A DNA stretch of 64,000 nt from Plantago major (GCA_026545765.1 CM048840.1:50716580-50780579); one strand, 5' to 3'. Positions 1 through 11,858 are shown, numbered from the stretch's first letter. Translations and numbers: made by a program. The notes: a model not told the origin generated them from the sequence alone.

Positions 1-2
1 TA

Positions 3-888
3 GGCACCAAGTGGATTTTCAAAAACAAGAGTGATGAAAAGGGGATAGTTGTAAAAAACAAAGCCAGATTGGTTGCTCAAGGTTACACCCAAGTGGAAGG
101 CATTGATTTTGATGAGACCTTCGCTCCAGTTGCTAGATTAGAGTCCATTCGCTTGCTCCTAGCCTTAGCATGTTGTCTTAACATAAAACTCAAACAAATG
201 GATGTTAAAGGAGCTTTGAATGGCTACATTGACAAAGAAGTGTATGTTGAACAACCTAGAGGGTTTGAAGATCCTTTTTATCCTGACCATGTTTTTAAAC
301 TAAGAAAAGCCTTGTATGGTTTGAAACAAGCCCCACGCGCTTGGTATGCTAGGTTGACAGAATTCCTAGTTGGGTTAGGATTTAAAAGAGGTGAGGGAGA
401 TCAAACTCGCTTATCCTCAGGAAAGGAAAAGACATCTGCATTGCTCAAATCTATGTTGATGATATTGTCTTCGGGGCTACTACCCTCTCCTTGCTAGATA
501 AGTTTGTTCAAGCCATGACAGGAACTTTTGAGATGAGTATGATTGGTGAACTCAGTTTCTTCTTGGGGCTCCAGATACAGCAGAAATAGGAAGGCCTCTT
601 TATCTCTCAAGAGAAATATGCCAAGAATCTTATCAAAAATTTGGTCCGAAAATGCCAAACCTTGCAAAGACTCCCATGGCTACATCTCTCAAACTCAAAG
701 AAACCGATGTTGGGATTTATGTTGACCCAACATTGTACAGATCAATGATTGGAAGTCTCTTATATCTTTCAGCCACCAGACCGGACATCATGTTCTCTGT
801 TTGTGTGTGTGACAAGTATCAATCCAAGCCCAAAATATCTCACTTAACTGCTGTCAAAAGAATCATTAGATATATATCGAACCGTTAA
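3..888 (+). pseudogene. Copia (Sirevirus-type) reverse transcriptase, broken
   Basis: The frame open from base 3 reads the N-terminal part of a Ty1/copia reverse transcriptase. Recognisable blocks are ARLVAQGYTQ, FAPVARLES, QMDVKGAL, VYVEQPRGFE and ALYGLKQAPRAWY. The frame breaks near base 400. The catalytic YVDD (452-463) lies in another + frame, which runs to a TAG at 587-589, and the C-terminal block with YRSMIGSLLYLSATRPDIMF lies in a third stretch ending near 888. In the family this enzyme copies element RNA into DNA. Here at least two frame breaks and one stop make it non-functional. The upstream gag, protease and integrase regions would lie left of the window. Assignment to the Sirevirus group rests on the downstream long 3' ORF and multiplied polypurine tracts, not on the RT alone. 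Confidence 0.92.
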
Positions 889-1431
889 TCTTGGATTATG
901 GTATGCATGTGATTCAAACACTAACTGCTGGGATTTAGTGATTCCGATTGGGTGGTGACTTAGATGATCGAAATCAACTAGTGGAGGTTGTTTTATCTTG
1001 GACCAAATCTTGTGTCATGGTATAGTAAGAAACAAAATTCGTGTCTCTCTCAATGAATCAATATGTAGCGGCCGGAGTCAGGTGTCTCAATTAATTTGGT
1101 GAACAATATGCTGCATGAATATGGGTTTCAAAGTGACACTCTTTGCGTTTTGTGATAACCTTAGTGCCATTCACATATCCAAGAACCTGCTCAACACTCA
1201 CGCACAAGCATATAGACATTCGACATCATTTTCTTAGAGACTTAGTCTCCAAACAAATAATTGACATACAACACATTGATACCACAAATCGCTTAGTCGA
1301 CATTTTCACAAAGCCCTTGATAAAGAGAGATTCTTCGCTTGAGAAGGTCTCGCCTTTGCACTATTTGATAGGATTTGCTGCAAGCAATGTTGACATAACA
1401 TCCTGGTCAACATTGTCTTCTATGTTTACCT
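889..1431 (+). pseudogene. Copia RNase H and C-terminal end of pol, broken
   Basis: This continues the copia pol region. Scattered across frames are the usual blocks: a CDNLSAIHISKN-like stretch near 1150-1190, KHIDIRHHFLRDLV near 1210-1250, and a TTNRLVDIFTKPL-like stretch near 1280-1320, which is typical of the C-terminus of copia RNase H. Several stops and frame changes lie between 890 and 1140. In the family the domain removes the RNA strand during reverse transcription. This copy is a decayed remnant that follows the RT directly. Confidence 0.85.
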
Positions 1432-2705
1432 AGTGTTGTCTTTCTGTTATTCTTTTAGTCTTTTCTCTTTCTTATTCTTGTGTGTCTATGTGTTTTTGTG
1501 CTTCGTCGTCAATGGTCGCTCCTATTTGTAGCTTACAAAGGTGATGCTTAGGGTTTGAAAGGCTATTTGAAACCAAGGTTGAAAGGGATCGAGTCTCCGT
1601 GTGTTTGCTTTATGTAAAACCCACTTTTGTCGCTTTGGCTATTTTACTGCACTTGACTCACTCTTGATGTTGCCTCCGTCCTTTATGCTTAATAAATCTA
1701 ATGAATTATGATAAAAGGGCTCAAGTGTTTCACGAGGATCGTGTTGGGCAGGTTTCAAATACTATCCAGATATCGACGTGGCCAATGTGTCATATGTCGT
1801 GAGGGTTGATGGCCTGTACTGGAAACCGACACGCACAAAAGTGCCGATTCTCGTAAAGCTGCTGGTTCACTTTCTGAGTACCAAATTACCCAATGTGGTC
1901 AAATGTGGTCTCATGGTCACCCCCACTCAAACTTATGCTAATTGTTCAATTTACTTCATGAGGCAATGTTGAGTGTATTTCTTTGGTATTCCTTTCTTCT
2001 TCTGTTTTGCCTGCAACATTAGTGGTGTTAATCGAATCTGCACATCTTGAGACTTGGTTTCCTGGCTGACTTACATTAAGAGTGGTCTGATATTCCGATG
2101 TTGTCATCAATGTTGAGCCAACATCCCGTCAACATTACTCAGATCGAAGTACCTACTTTGCTATGTATGTTTTGTGTGCTTTTTCGTGTTTTGGTCATTT
2201 GAGGGGAGTATTTTTGTGTCTGGGTAACTGGGTAAAATGTAAAGTGTAAAATATAATATCTTACTCTTATCTGACCTTGATTTGTTTCCTAAAACAAAAA
2301 TGTACCTCCCTAGGTTGAGTTTTGAGAACCTTCTTCATTCTTGACCTAATTGATACGGTGGTCATTTGCTTTCCTTAATCTCATATTAACAGCTGTGTAC
2401 AGATCTTGGTTTGTGTTTTGATATATATGATTATGATCCTTGGAGCAAACCAACCAAAAACACCCCTCCAACCATATTACCACTACCTCTCACATTAGCC
2501 CACTTCTCCACCACTCACAAAAAATGCCTTCCTTCCAAACCTCTCTCTTTAAAAAAAAAAAAAAAAAAAAAAAACAAAATTGCTCTCAGATTTACTTCTT
2601 ACTCCCAAAACTCTTCACCTTCCACTCACTGTACTCTCTTGTCTCTCTCAAACAAAACTCCTCTCCCGCTCTTTCTCCCTCAACTCTAGCATCACGATCC
2701 AATCA
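1432..2705 (+). other. Non-coding spacer between pol and the 3' ORF of element A
   Basis: I see no credible gene here. The stretch contains copies of a short inverted motif, CAATGTTG..CAACATTG (overlapping the pol end at 1385-1415, and again at 2098-2136), and an uninterrupted A-tract at 2551-2574. In Sireviruses the 3' ORF is expressed separately from pol, so this spacer may have held processing or promoter signals, but none is recognisable. Confidence 0.6.
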
Positions 2706-4661
2706 ATGTCGTCCCCGACAAAACCCGTCTTGCCCGGATTTTCATTGCAAACACCTGAGGGGGAGCAAGCTTATCCTCTTCCCATTCGTGCTGAACCGGC
2801 TGATTTTGAGATTCCAGTCTATAATTGTGAGGATTCGGAAGATAGTGCTGAAAAACCCTCATCTCCTGTACCAAAACCACCATCTCCAAAAACCCAGACT
2901 GAGTCATCACCATCAAACCCCTCTGAATTTGCTGCAGAAACCCTTGTAAAATTGGGGAGCATGCCAGTCAACTTGCCACAAGATCTGAGGGATGATGATG
3001 AAAGCCCAATGGGGATAGAGAAAGATGCTCCCATGGAGGATGCTGGGGAAGATGTTGGACATCCCGAAATTCAACATGCAGATCTGACAGAAAACCCCCA
3101 AAATCCTGTTGAAGAAGATGATGTACAACAACCTGACAAAACAGGGGAAACGGCTACTGATGGCCTGAATGATGAGAATCAGACTAGCATGCGTTCTGAA
3201 AATGTTGAGAAACCCGCAGATGAGCCTACCATTGAACTAGTTGAAGTGGAAGATTGGCAGTCAGATGACTCAGAGAAAACTGAAAGTGATCCAATGAATA
3301 TAGATGGGGATGTTGCTGTAACATCAGCTGCTCATGATGATAACAATGATGAAAGCTCTAATGATATGGAAGATTATGGGCCAGAAACTGAAGATGACTC
3401 TAAGGATGAGTCAATGGTTGAAGAAGAAGATCTGAGAAACTCAGATGAAAGCTCAGATGACTCTGAAGATTATGAAGCTGAGATAGAGGAAGAATCTGAA
3501 GAAGAATCACTTGATGATGAGGATGTCATTCTTGGAGAAGACCAGATTGAAGACCCTGAGGTAAATGATCTATCCTCCAACTCGTGTTTCTGAGATGGTT
3601 CTGATTGGGATGAAGATGCAGTTTCTCATTTGTTCTATGATAACAAGAATCTAGAAAAATATGAGAAAATCAAAAACAATGCTATAGATGTTGAGAAGAT
3701 AATTAAAGAAGATTCATTTGAAGAGTACAACTTGGTTGCCTATCTGAAGAAAAGGAATCTCTATTATGCTGTTACTCAATATGCTGCATTTATTCCTGAA
3801 ATCATAAGAGAATTCTATGCACATTTATCTGAGAATTTTGGTAGTGAAGGGCATGGTAAGCATCACAATGTGTACTTGAGAGGTGATGTATTCTTCCTGA
3901 CTTCTAAGGATATCAATACTGTGCTGCATAGAAATAGGGATGAGATTGAGACTCCTGTGGAGGTAACTATGGATGAGATTGCAAGAGAGCTAACTGCAGG
4001 AAAATTAAAATCTTGCCCATCGGAACTCTAGATTTGAAATATTGTTGCTCTCTAGTATCTGTTACCAGATCTCTGCATAACCGGTTGCCATCTTCCAATA
4101 ACAACAAGCTCAGCCAAGAGGCAGCCATGTTGCTTTACAGGATTAAAATGGGTTACAATGTCAATCTGGGAGAAAGGATTCTCAAGCATCTAGAAAATTC
4201 TAAGAATAGAGGGATCAGAGGCCATTTGATTCTTCCATCCACTATATTTTTGCTCTTCGATGCGTGGTATTGAGGTTAAAGCCAATGATGTCTATCAATC
4301 CAACTTCAAATCCATCACAGTCACCAAACAACTGCTGGAAACACATGACAGGATCTGTGATCTTCCTTGGGTAGATCCTGATGTTTCTGTGAACATGGAT
4401 GTGGAGGAGAATATGCCTCTTTCTACTGGCAAAACTGATGTACCAGAAAGCTCTGTAGTTGCAGCTCAACATTCCAATGTTGACTTATATGTTGGGACAA
4501 CATTGACTCCTAACATTGAAACTCTGTCTGCAGGTATTTTAACTGAACAGGACAAGCTGATTCTGGAGCAAATCAAAGGGCTTGATGAGCAGATCTCAAA
4601 CAATCTGAAGTTCAGAAATACTCTAGTTTCTTTTCTTTCCTCACAAAAAGGGGGAGAATAG
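2706..4661 (+). pseudogene. Sirevirus 3' (env-like) ORF with plant-transposon domain, broken
   Basis: An ATG at 2706 opens a very acidic, Ser/Pro-rich protein (many DDE, ESED and SSDD runs). A single in-frame TGA at 3591-3593 is followed by the same frame reading DGSDWDED and then a globular part (about 3630-4030) with DVFFLTSKDINTVL. That part continues after a frameshift near 4020 (SQEAAMLLYRIKMGYNVNLG) and another near 4260, ending at a TAG at 4659-4661 that overlaps a polypurine tract. The globular part resembles the domain annotated in plants as putative plant transposon protein (PF20167, from memory). Position after RNase H and before the 3' LTR matches the so-called env-like ORF of SIRE/Maximus elements. 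Its function is unknown in the family. The copy carries one stop and at least two frameshifts. Confidence 0.75.
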
Positions 4662-4899
4662 ATAACTTGAGTTCATTCTTCTTGAGTTTGAGTTTGTGTT
4701 GAACAATTTATAATTTGTGTGGGTCTGTAATATTTTAAATTCTCTTGAATATTTCTTAAGCTGTCTGGTTAAGGGGGAGATTTCTTAAGTTGTCTGGTTA
4801 AGGGGGAGATCTGATCTCTTGTAGTAGTTCTTAGTACTGTTTCTATGATCTGATCTCTTGTTTTGTTTTGTGATGAAAGACTAAGATTAAGGGGGAGAT
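4647..4899 (+). repeat. Multiplied polypurine tracts before 3' LTR A
   Basis: Four AAGGGGGAGA-type tracts occur at about 4647-4657, 4771-4780, 4800-4810 and 4889-4899. The second and third lie in two tandem copies of a ~29-bp unit containing TTAAG(C/T)TGTCTGGTT (about 4752-4780 and 4781-4809). The last tract directly abuts the LTR start at 4900. Polypurine tracts prime plus-strand DNA synthesis, and repeated tracts at this place are a described hallmark of Sireviruses. Confidence 0.8.
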
Positions 4900-5688
4900 T
4901 GAAAGTGCAGCATGCACTTATATTTTGATAATCTTGTCTTTCAATAATCAGTTCCAAGTTTATGTTTGTTGTTGTTTGTGAAGTCACAGGATTATCAATG
5001 TTGTATAACATTGTGATAGATAGAATTCAATGTTGGCATAACATTGAAGATATAGCATTGTCGCAGACATCAAGACAAAGCACATCGGGATGATACTGGA
5101 TCGAAGTAGTGACAAAACAAACAAGATTTGATTTAAGGAAAAAAGAACAGCCTGTGGTGAAAGCAAGAAGGAATATATTTTATGAAGAATTGAAATATGG
5201 GAATTTCCTTCTATGCGCTTTTTGAAGAAAACAAGTAAAAGGAAAAATTGCCTTTGCCAAGATTCTATTGCCTTTCGACATAGATGGAAGAGTTCGACAT
5301 CTCAAGTATATATATGCAAGGATTCAGCAAAGCAATGTTTGGAGCCTTTCTTGATGATCAATCGAGATTTTATTAAAAGAGTTTAGGCTTCTTGTTTTCT
5401 GCTAGCTTTAGAGTTTGTCTAAGAGTATTCATTGTTGGAATAACTCTTTCAAACATCGACCTAGAATAGCTTTTACTGTTGGTTCTTCTAGGGCTAGTTT
5501 TGGTTGTTTAATCAATCGTTTGTGATTGTATTAAACCTATTTGATTAGATCTACTTTTCTTGTCAGTAGATATTTTGCCTAAGGCGCTGCCAATATATTT
5601 TTCTATATATTGGCTTGGTAATAGAAGTTACATTATTTATCCGCTATTCTTTTATCAGAGATGTTGTTGAACAACATTGTTGGCAACA
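4900..5688 (+). repeat. 3' LTR of Sirevirus element A
   Basis: The left edge is firm: TGAAAGTGCAG follows the polypurine tract. The right edge is inferred at ..GGCAACA (5688), because protein-like sequence of the next element starts just after it. The LTR carries two near-perfect copies of CAATGTTGnnnnAACATTG (4996-5013 and 5028-5046) and a third cluster at its end (5661-5691). No 5' LTR partner is in the window, so age and target-site duplication cannot be judged. Confidence 0.7.
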
Positions 5689-8195
5689 TTGTCTATTGAT
5701 CTTGTTTCAAAGTACCAATCCGGGATCTTAAGTTTTAACACAACTGAGCAATATGCATTTGCCACGTTGATGAATAAGAACTTCATAAAAGAAGTAGCAC
5801 ACAAGCTCATTGAAACCTTTGAAAAGGCAGATGGTCAGACCAGAATGGAGATGGCATTCAAGCAAATCTTTCCCAAGTCACTACAATGCATACCCTCTGA
5901 ACAAGAGGAAGTAAATGGGCAATTGGTCACATTTCCTGAAGTGATCAATCTGGTTTCTGAAGATGAGGAGGAAACAGATGAGAATAATTTTGAAGAGCAA
6001 TGCCTCAGTTGCTGAAAAGCACACTGAGAGGACTTCACAAAATTTCCCTCCTCCATCTCCTCAGAAGTCTACACATCCATCTCCCCCAACAAAAAGACTC
6101 TACTGAACAAGTAGTTGAGCACTCTAAGGACAACACTCAAAAAATATTGGATGCACAAGCCAGAGTTGCTCAACTCAAACAACTGTTGGAGGAAGAACAA
6201 CAGCTAAATCTTCAACTGGAAGAGAAGATACCTGAATCTAAAGCAAAGCTCCAAAAGATTGAAGATCAAACAATCAAGGAAATGGAAGCTTATGCTGAAA
6301 TGAAAGAACTCCAGCTTGTTGTTTTTCAGATACTGAGCAAGTATCTGAAGACAAGCATGATGCTAAGGCTACATTACCAAAATATATGTACCATCCTCCT
6401 CACTAAAAGGAAAGAAGCCCATCTCTGAGATGGTTGCTGGACTAGAAAACATTGATGAAAATGTCCAAGAGGATGAAGATCACTGGGCTGATGACTCAGA
6501 TGATGAAGAAGACAAGGCATTGGCAGAACACCGCAATGAACACTTAGCGGTTTCTTATTTGAAAAGGAAGCTGATTGCTCCTGAAATCTTCAAAGAAGTC
6601 GCCAAATGTCAACTCCAATGAATACTTGAACAGATATCAAGTACTGGCTAAATTGAAAAAGGAGTTGTCTTCTCAAGATAAAGCCGCCATTGCATCAGTC
6701 CCTGCAGAAATGAAGACATTCACTGAGCTCATCATTCAGAGACAACCAGTCTGGTCGTTGCTCAGAAAGACCTAGGCATGGTTAGGGATGATGACCAAAA
6801 CTTGGCTGCAAAAGCCTTTGAAGAGGCTAGCTATGCTGTTGGAAAAGCAGATGTTATTCAAGGCCCACTGGCAGAGCTCACTGATAAGGAAACAGGTCTT
6901 ATCAAACAAAATCAGGAGCTCAAGGCTAATCTGGAAAAGTTGGTTGCAGCTTACAACTATCTGCAAGACAACTTTGACTCCCTTTCAGAATCATTTGTGA
7001 TTCTTAGTCAAGCAACAATGACTAAGGGGGAAGGATTTCAAGGTGCTCAGAGAGGAAGAGGAAACAAAAGAAAATCCGAACAACCACCTCTCAGAATAAA
7101 TGATCCCTCCTCCAGTCAGACTGCTCTACAGATAGTGGCCACTACTCAGCAACTTCCTGAAAAAGGAGTGACAACAAGGGCCAAGGCATAGAAACCTCCA
7201 AGGGGTACCAAGGCTCCAAGGAGAAGACAAGTGATAGGGGTTGACGAGTCTTCTGAAGAAGAAGAAGAAGAAGGCCAAATCAAATCCCAGGGCAATGAAG
7301 AAGGCTGCAAATCACCTAACAAGAGAAATCTGGAAGATGATGATGAAGATGAGGATGAAGATGAAGCTCCTCTTCACAGAAAAAGAAGAAAGGTTGATAG
7401 CCTATCTGAGCCCATAGCTGCAAGGCCTTTAGCAGCTAAAACACCCTCTAGAAATACCAAGTCAATCTAGGGTGGTTGTTCAAGCAATCCCCCAAGGGAG
7501 AATTCAAGACAGGAGGAATAGGCCGAGAGCTGAACAAAGAAAACCTCAATTACCACTCAGGCCTGAAGAAGCCAAGATTGAGTATGTGAAGACCAACAAT
7601 GACTCCTCTGTCTACAGGTACATTAATCAGAAAAATGGCTGCTGGATTCTGGAACTCAAGCACTTACTGGTAAATGAAAATTTTCAAGAACCAATCCATA
7701 AACAACTCATGGCATGGAGAAAAGACAAGACAGTCTTGATTAACACCAACCACATCAAAGCCTGGTTGGATCTTGAAGTAATCAAGAGAATAGAATCCAT
7801 GAAGAAGGACCTCTCTGATGATTGTCCTTATGGAAAGCCAGATGATGTGCCAGAATTCCCAACATCACTGGAACAGGCACAAGAGAAAGACTTGTTGTGG
7901 AACCCTATGAATCTTTTTACATGACTCAAGAACAATACAAGGGTGACATAAGATATCTGAGGATTATTTATGAATATTTTAAGCTATCGGATATCAGAAT
8001 TTAGCATGCCTTGAAATGGGGAAAGTATCTGTGGGTCAAACATTTTGCCAAGAAGAATCCCACCAAATCATACAAAGAAGTCTGTGGTTATGCCAGAAAA
8101 ACTGAGATGTTAGTCAGAACTTTGCTCTATGACTTCTCAGATGATATCAAAAGATATGGAGATAGGGAGTATGCACATTGATCCTTGGAAGTTGT
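5689..8195 (+). pseudogene. 3' ORF of a second Sirevirus-like element (B), broken
   Basis: A chain of frames (about 5689-6015, 6000-6428, 6430-6621, 6575-6775, 6778-7191, 7231-7470, 7472-7924, then to about 8195) can be joined only through many frameshifts and stops. Visible features are a coiled coil (LDAQARVAQLKQLLEEEQ region near 6150-6330), acidic runs (DEDHWADDSDDEEDK, SSEEEEEEG), a basic run KRRK near 7385, and a compact C-terminal part with YRYINQKNGCWILELKHLL. No pol motif is seen. Position before a polypurine tract and LTR makes it the 3' ORF of another Sirevirus-type element. The sequence differs from the 3' ORF of element A, so the two are different families. Function unknown. Confidence 0.6.
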
Positions 8196-8563
8196 TGAAG
8201 ATTTGAAGACTTGAAGACAGGTTAATTAGGATTTTTACCTGGAGCTTGGTTACTCCTGTTGTCCTAGTTAACTATGTATTTTTTATCTTGCTGAATGTAC
8301 TTTATTGTTCTATCATTGTAAAAGTTATCTGTAAACTTTCTTTGTAACACATCTGATGAACCTACTCTCAGATATCAATCTATAAAAAGATAACTTGTCA
8401 GCAAAGATCACACCTTGTGATTTGGTTGATGTTTACTTTCTGCACTTAATTAAAATGAATTGAAAAGATCATAAGAAATGATTAAGTGTTAGATTGTTCC
8501 CTCTTCCAAGTTGTAATAGGTTTTAAAGATAGTCATCGTTGACTGATCAAAAAGGGGGAAATT
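8196..8563 (+). other. Spacer and polypurine tract before LTR B
   Basis: This non-coding stretch ends in AAAAAGGGGGAAATT (about 8550-8563), a polypurine tract immediately followed by the LTR start TGTTAGG. Nothing else is recognisable. Confidence 0.7.
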
Positions 8564-10161
8564 TGTTAGGAATATCTGTTTAGATTTTGATCAGCAACAT
8601 AATGACTTATCTTAGCTCAGAAAGGTGGTTAGTACTCTTGGTTCATTTGAACACTGTAAAAGAGGAAAATCACTAAGTATGTTAGTCTAGCAAATCTTGT
8701 ATAGGATGTTAGGTCTCTGAATGTAATTTTTATATCTTTGAAGAAGATCAAGAAGAAGGCATCCAGCAGGAGAGTTCAACAAATTTTTGAAGTTTTGAAG
8801 ACTGCACAAGATTGCTGAAGACGAAGGTCATCAGATACCTATGTCCAAATATCTTGGATAAAAAAGTGTTTCAATAAACAAGTTTTGCAAAAGATATCTG
8901 AAAACACAAGGTTTCTGAACGAGGAAAAGTGCCCATAGATATCTACACTCAGATATCCTGGATAAAACTATGTTTCTGGGAAAAAAATATTTCAACAGGT
9001 ATCTGGAGATGTGAAGGTTTCTGGAAAGAGACATGCAGTGCTTCAGAAAGCGTGCATAGTTCCGTTGGCACTACAGGACAAAAATAGTACAATGCAATAA
9101 ATGCGCAGACAGAGACATCTGAACTAAAGAGAAAATCTCTGAAAAGAGACAACGTCTACTGCAGTACTATTTACAGATATCAATAGTTTGAATTTCATTA
9201 AGCCTAACGGATACTATTCAAACGGCATGATTTTCACTATCAACACTTAGAATGCTTGAACACACACTGAACAGGCCAAGAACTTACATCGACGAGTTCA
9301 CTTAAGCATACAAGCCTTCAACCTACTTACTCTTTAGCTTACAGTTGCGACTAAGCTCTTGATGAATTCCAAGTAGCACGAAAGTTCTAAGTGTCCTGAT
9401 CCTTAACAAGCATTGCTATCTGTGAAGGAGTTGAATCAAAATATCAAGTATCTAAGTTTCATTCTCTAGAACTTTTAACATAGACTTGGGTCAGTAAAGA
9501 ACATATCACCACACATTGTGAAGTGTGTTAAGTGATTTTTGTTCTATCAAGTATTCTTACATAACTGAGAAAGTTATAAAGATTACTCACCTGACAAACT
9601 ACCTTAACCAACACCTTAAACGGCGTGGAGTACAGGAAGTACTTAGTTTGGGAAACTAAGGAATAACTCCAAGGTTACTGAGCATAGGAAGTACTTAGTT
9701 TGGAAAACTAAGGAATGTTTCAAAGGTTTCGAGTATCTGAAGTACTTGAGAAAGCCGGGGAATAACTCAGGGGGAACACTTGGTTGGGAACCTAGTGTAT
9801 TTAGGAATCGAGAGAAGATATTTGTAAGGTGAACTCAATTATCTGTCTTAGTGGATTCTAGGTCTGAGAAAGGCCGAAGTGGATTAGTTGAAGGATTACG
9901 CCACCTTCAGATACCACTATAAAGATCAGTGTTATTTACTTTCTGCAATTTAGTACTTGCTTTATTTACCTTGCTGAGTATTTACACATATCTTGCTGAG
10001 CACGTGCACTTATCACATAAAAGTCTTCCGCTCTCTGAAATTAAGTATCAGATATCTTCACAGATATCTGAGAAATTGTGTTTATCGACAAAAGTTGTAA
10101 AAGACTATTCCCCCCCCCCCCCCCCCCTAGTCTTTTCCCTTTGCCGTTATCTGGACCAACA
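8564..10161 (+). repeat. 3' LTR of Sirevirus element B
   Basis: The LTR starts TGTTAGGAATATCTG right after a polypurine tract. It ends in a C-run (10110-10127) followed by CTAG and, 34 bases on, ACCAACA. That ending, a C-rich stretch then CTAG and a CCAACA terminus, is common in plant Sirevirus LTRs. Length is about 1.6 kb, within the family range. The motif AGATATCTG and variants recur through the LTR (for example near 8836, 8895, 8940, 9000, 10050 and 10064). ORFs inside are not considered genes. Confidence 0.72.
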
Positions 10162-10204
10162 TTTACTAAGTTGCAATTATGTTGTTCTTCCAATATTTGT
10201 TTGC

Positions 10205-11105
10205 ATTTCGCCTTGATGTTGAGTTCCAAGTTGGAACTATCCAATTCTCAAGTACTATGAGATTACCATTCGAACTAAGTTTTCAAGTTTGAATAATATC
10301 ATTCTTATAGTTGGTTTGGCATTCAAATTAAGTTTTCAAGTAGATTTATCTCATTATTATAGTTTATTTGCCATTCGAATTATGTTTCTAAATTCAAATT
10401 ATCTCATTTTTATTTACCTTCTAATTGAGTTCCTAAGCTTGAATCATTCATTTATTATAGTTTGTCCCCATGTAGTGCGGTTTATTCCTCGAATTGAGTT
10501 CCCAAGTTGTAATTATCTCATTATTAGAGTTGGTTTGACATTCGAATTGATTTCCCACGTTAGAATCATCTCTTAGAATTGAGTTCCCAAGTTCTAATTA
10601 CAGTTGAGTTACTTTTCGAATTGAATTCCCAAGTCTGAATCTTACCATGCATAAAATTCATTTATGCTTCGAATTGAGTAACTAAATTGAAATTATACAT
10701 AGTTAGAGTATTTAACCGTATCAACTATTACAAAACTTGCCTTTGTTAGATTATGTACCATAGTTGAACAATAACGAATTATTTCAAATTTTGTACTACA
10801 TTTTGAAACTAATTACAATCAAAACCAAAAATAAAGATCTTTAATTTTATCATGCTTTTTGCTATTTTAACTTTTCTTTTTAATCTTTTCCTATAATTTC
10901 TTCTTTAATTTACATTTAAAATTCCACCTTTGTCATTCTTCTACAAAACTTCGCACAACCATTTCTTCAATTTTCTACTACCACCTACTCAGTCACTTTT
11001 TCAATTTTCACCACCAGATCTGAATTCAGTTCCTAAGTTGGAATTGTATCATTATTTGAGTGGACTTTGCCATCCAAATCGAGCTCCCAAGTTTGTTGTG
11101 AGCTT
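10205..11105 (+). repeat. Degenerate ~50-bp tandem repeat (minisatellite)
   Basis: Around ten loosely conserved units follow the theme CATTCGAATTGAGTTCCCAAG, then a TTGGAATTATCTC-like part, then ATTATTATAGTTGG. The TTCCCAAGTT core appears near 10221, 10281, 10330, 10381, 10427, 10497, 10548, 10581 and 10624, and again near 11030 and 11085 after an A+T-rich gap. Spacing is mostly 43-60 bases. No coding potential is apparent. Confidence 0.7.
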
Positions 11106-11308
11106 ACTTTTATTATTAAGCTTTATAGGTTTCGTTTAAATTTTCACCCCCTCTGCCATTCTCCTCTTCACCCCTCCTTGATTTTTTATACATTGACAAA
11201 ATTCATGGATTTTTACAAAACCCTGAGGATAGCTTATGTGAGCTCAATGTTTTCGAGTACTATGCATGGCAAGATAATATTTTAGTTTTCATCTATATGG
11301 CTGTGTTA

Positions 11309-11431
11309 GGCTCTGTTCTCTTCATCAGAAAACTCATTCAGTTCAGTTCAGTTCAGTTCAGTTTTGCTTAGTTATATTTTATACTGCAATTCAGTTATGT
11401 TTTGTTCTGTTCAGATGAATAGAACAAAGCC
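11309..11431 (+). mobile_element. Tourist-like MITE (PIF/Harbinger type)
   Basis: A 123-bp element has imperfect terminal inverted repeats: GGCTCTGTTCTCTTCATC at the left, and the right end read in reverse is GGCTTTGTTCTATTCATC. TTA is duplicated on both sides (11306-11308 and 11432-11434). A TTA duplication and a GGC(C/T)-type terminus are typical of Tourist MITEs, moved in trans by Harbinger transposase. The interior carries five GTTCA units (about 11340-11365). Confidence 0.85.
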
Positions 11432-11434
11432 TTA

Positions 11435-11853
11435 GTCATCATAATAATTTAAAATCTCAATGTGATTTATTCCGAATTTGAATACATGATTCATATTAGA
11501 TAAATCTAGGTACTATATTTTCATCATATGTTGGCATATCTCTACAGTAAAATAACTAAAAAAGACGTTAACCAATAAGAATCTATTTAAGTGAATATAT
11601 TACCCTTTTTTTTTCAATTTGAAAAGATAACCCTCATTTCTTCCTAATTCAACTTAAACCCTTTAACGTTCAATATTTTTATTGAGTACCTTATTTATTG
11701 TTTAACCCATGAATTAAAAACTTATTTATAATTTTCATAATATAATTATATTTTTCTAAAAAGTTTATGGATTTAATTGCAAAATAAATAAAAGTTCCGG
11801 GCCAAATTGAAAGAAACTAAAAGTTTGATAGAAATACAAAAAAAATAGTGTGA
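11435..11853. other. A+T-rich intergenic stretch
   Basis: No gene, repeat or recognisable site was seen apart from low-complexity A+T runs. Confidence 0.5.
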
Positions 11854-11858
11854 AGAAA

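Noticed and set aside
10078..10260. Pro-rich ORFs across the C-run
   Set aside because: Created by the poly-C stretch near the end of LTR B.
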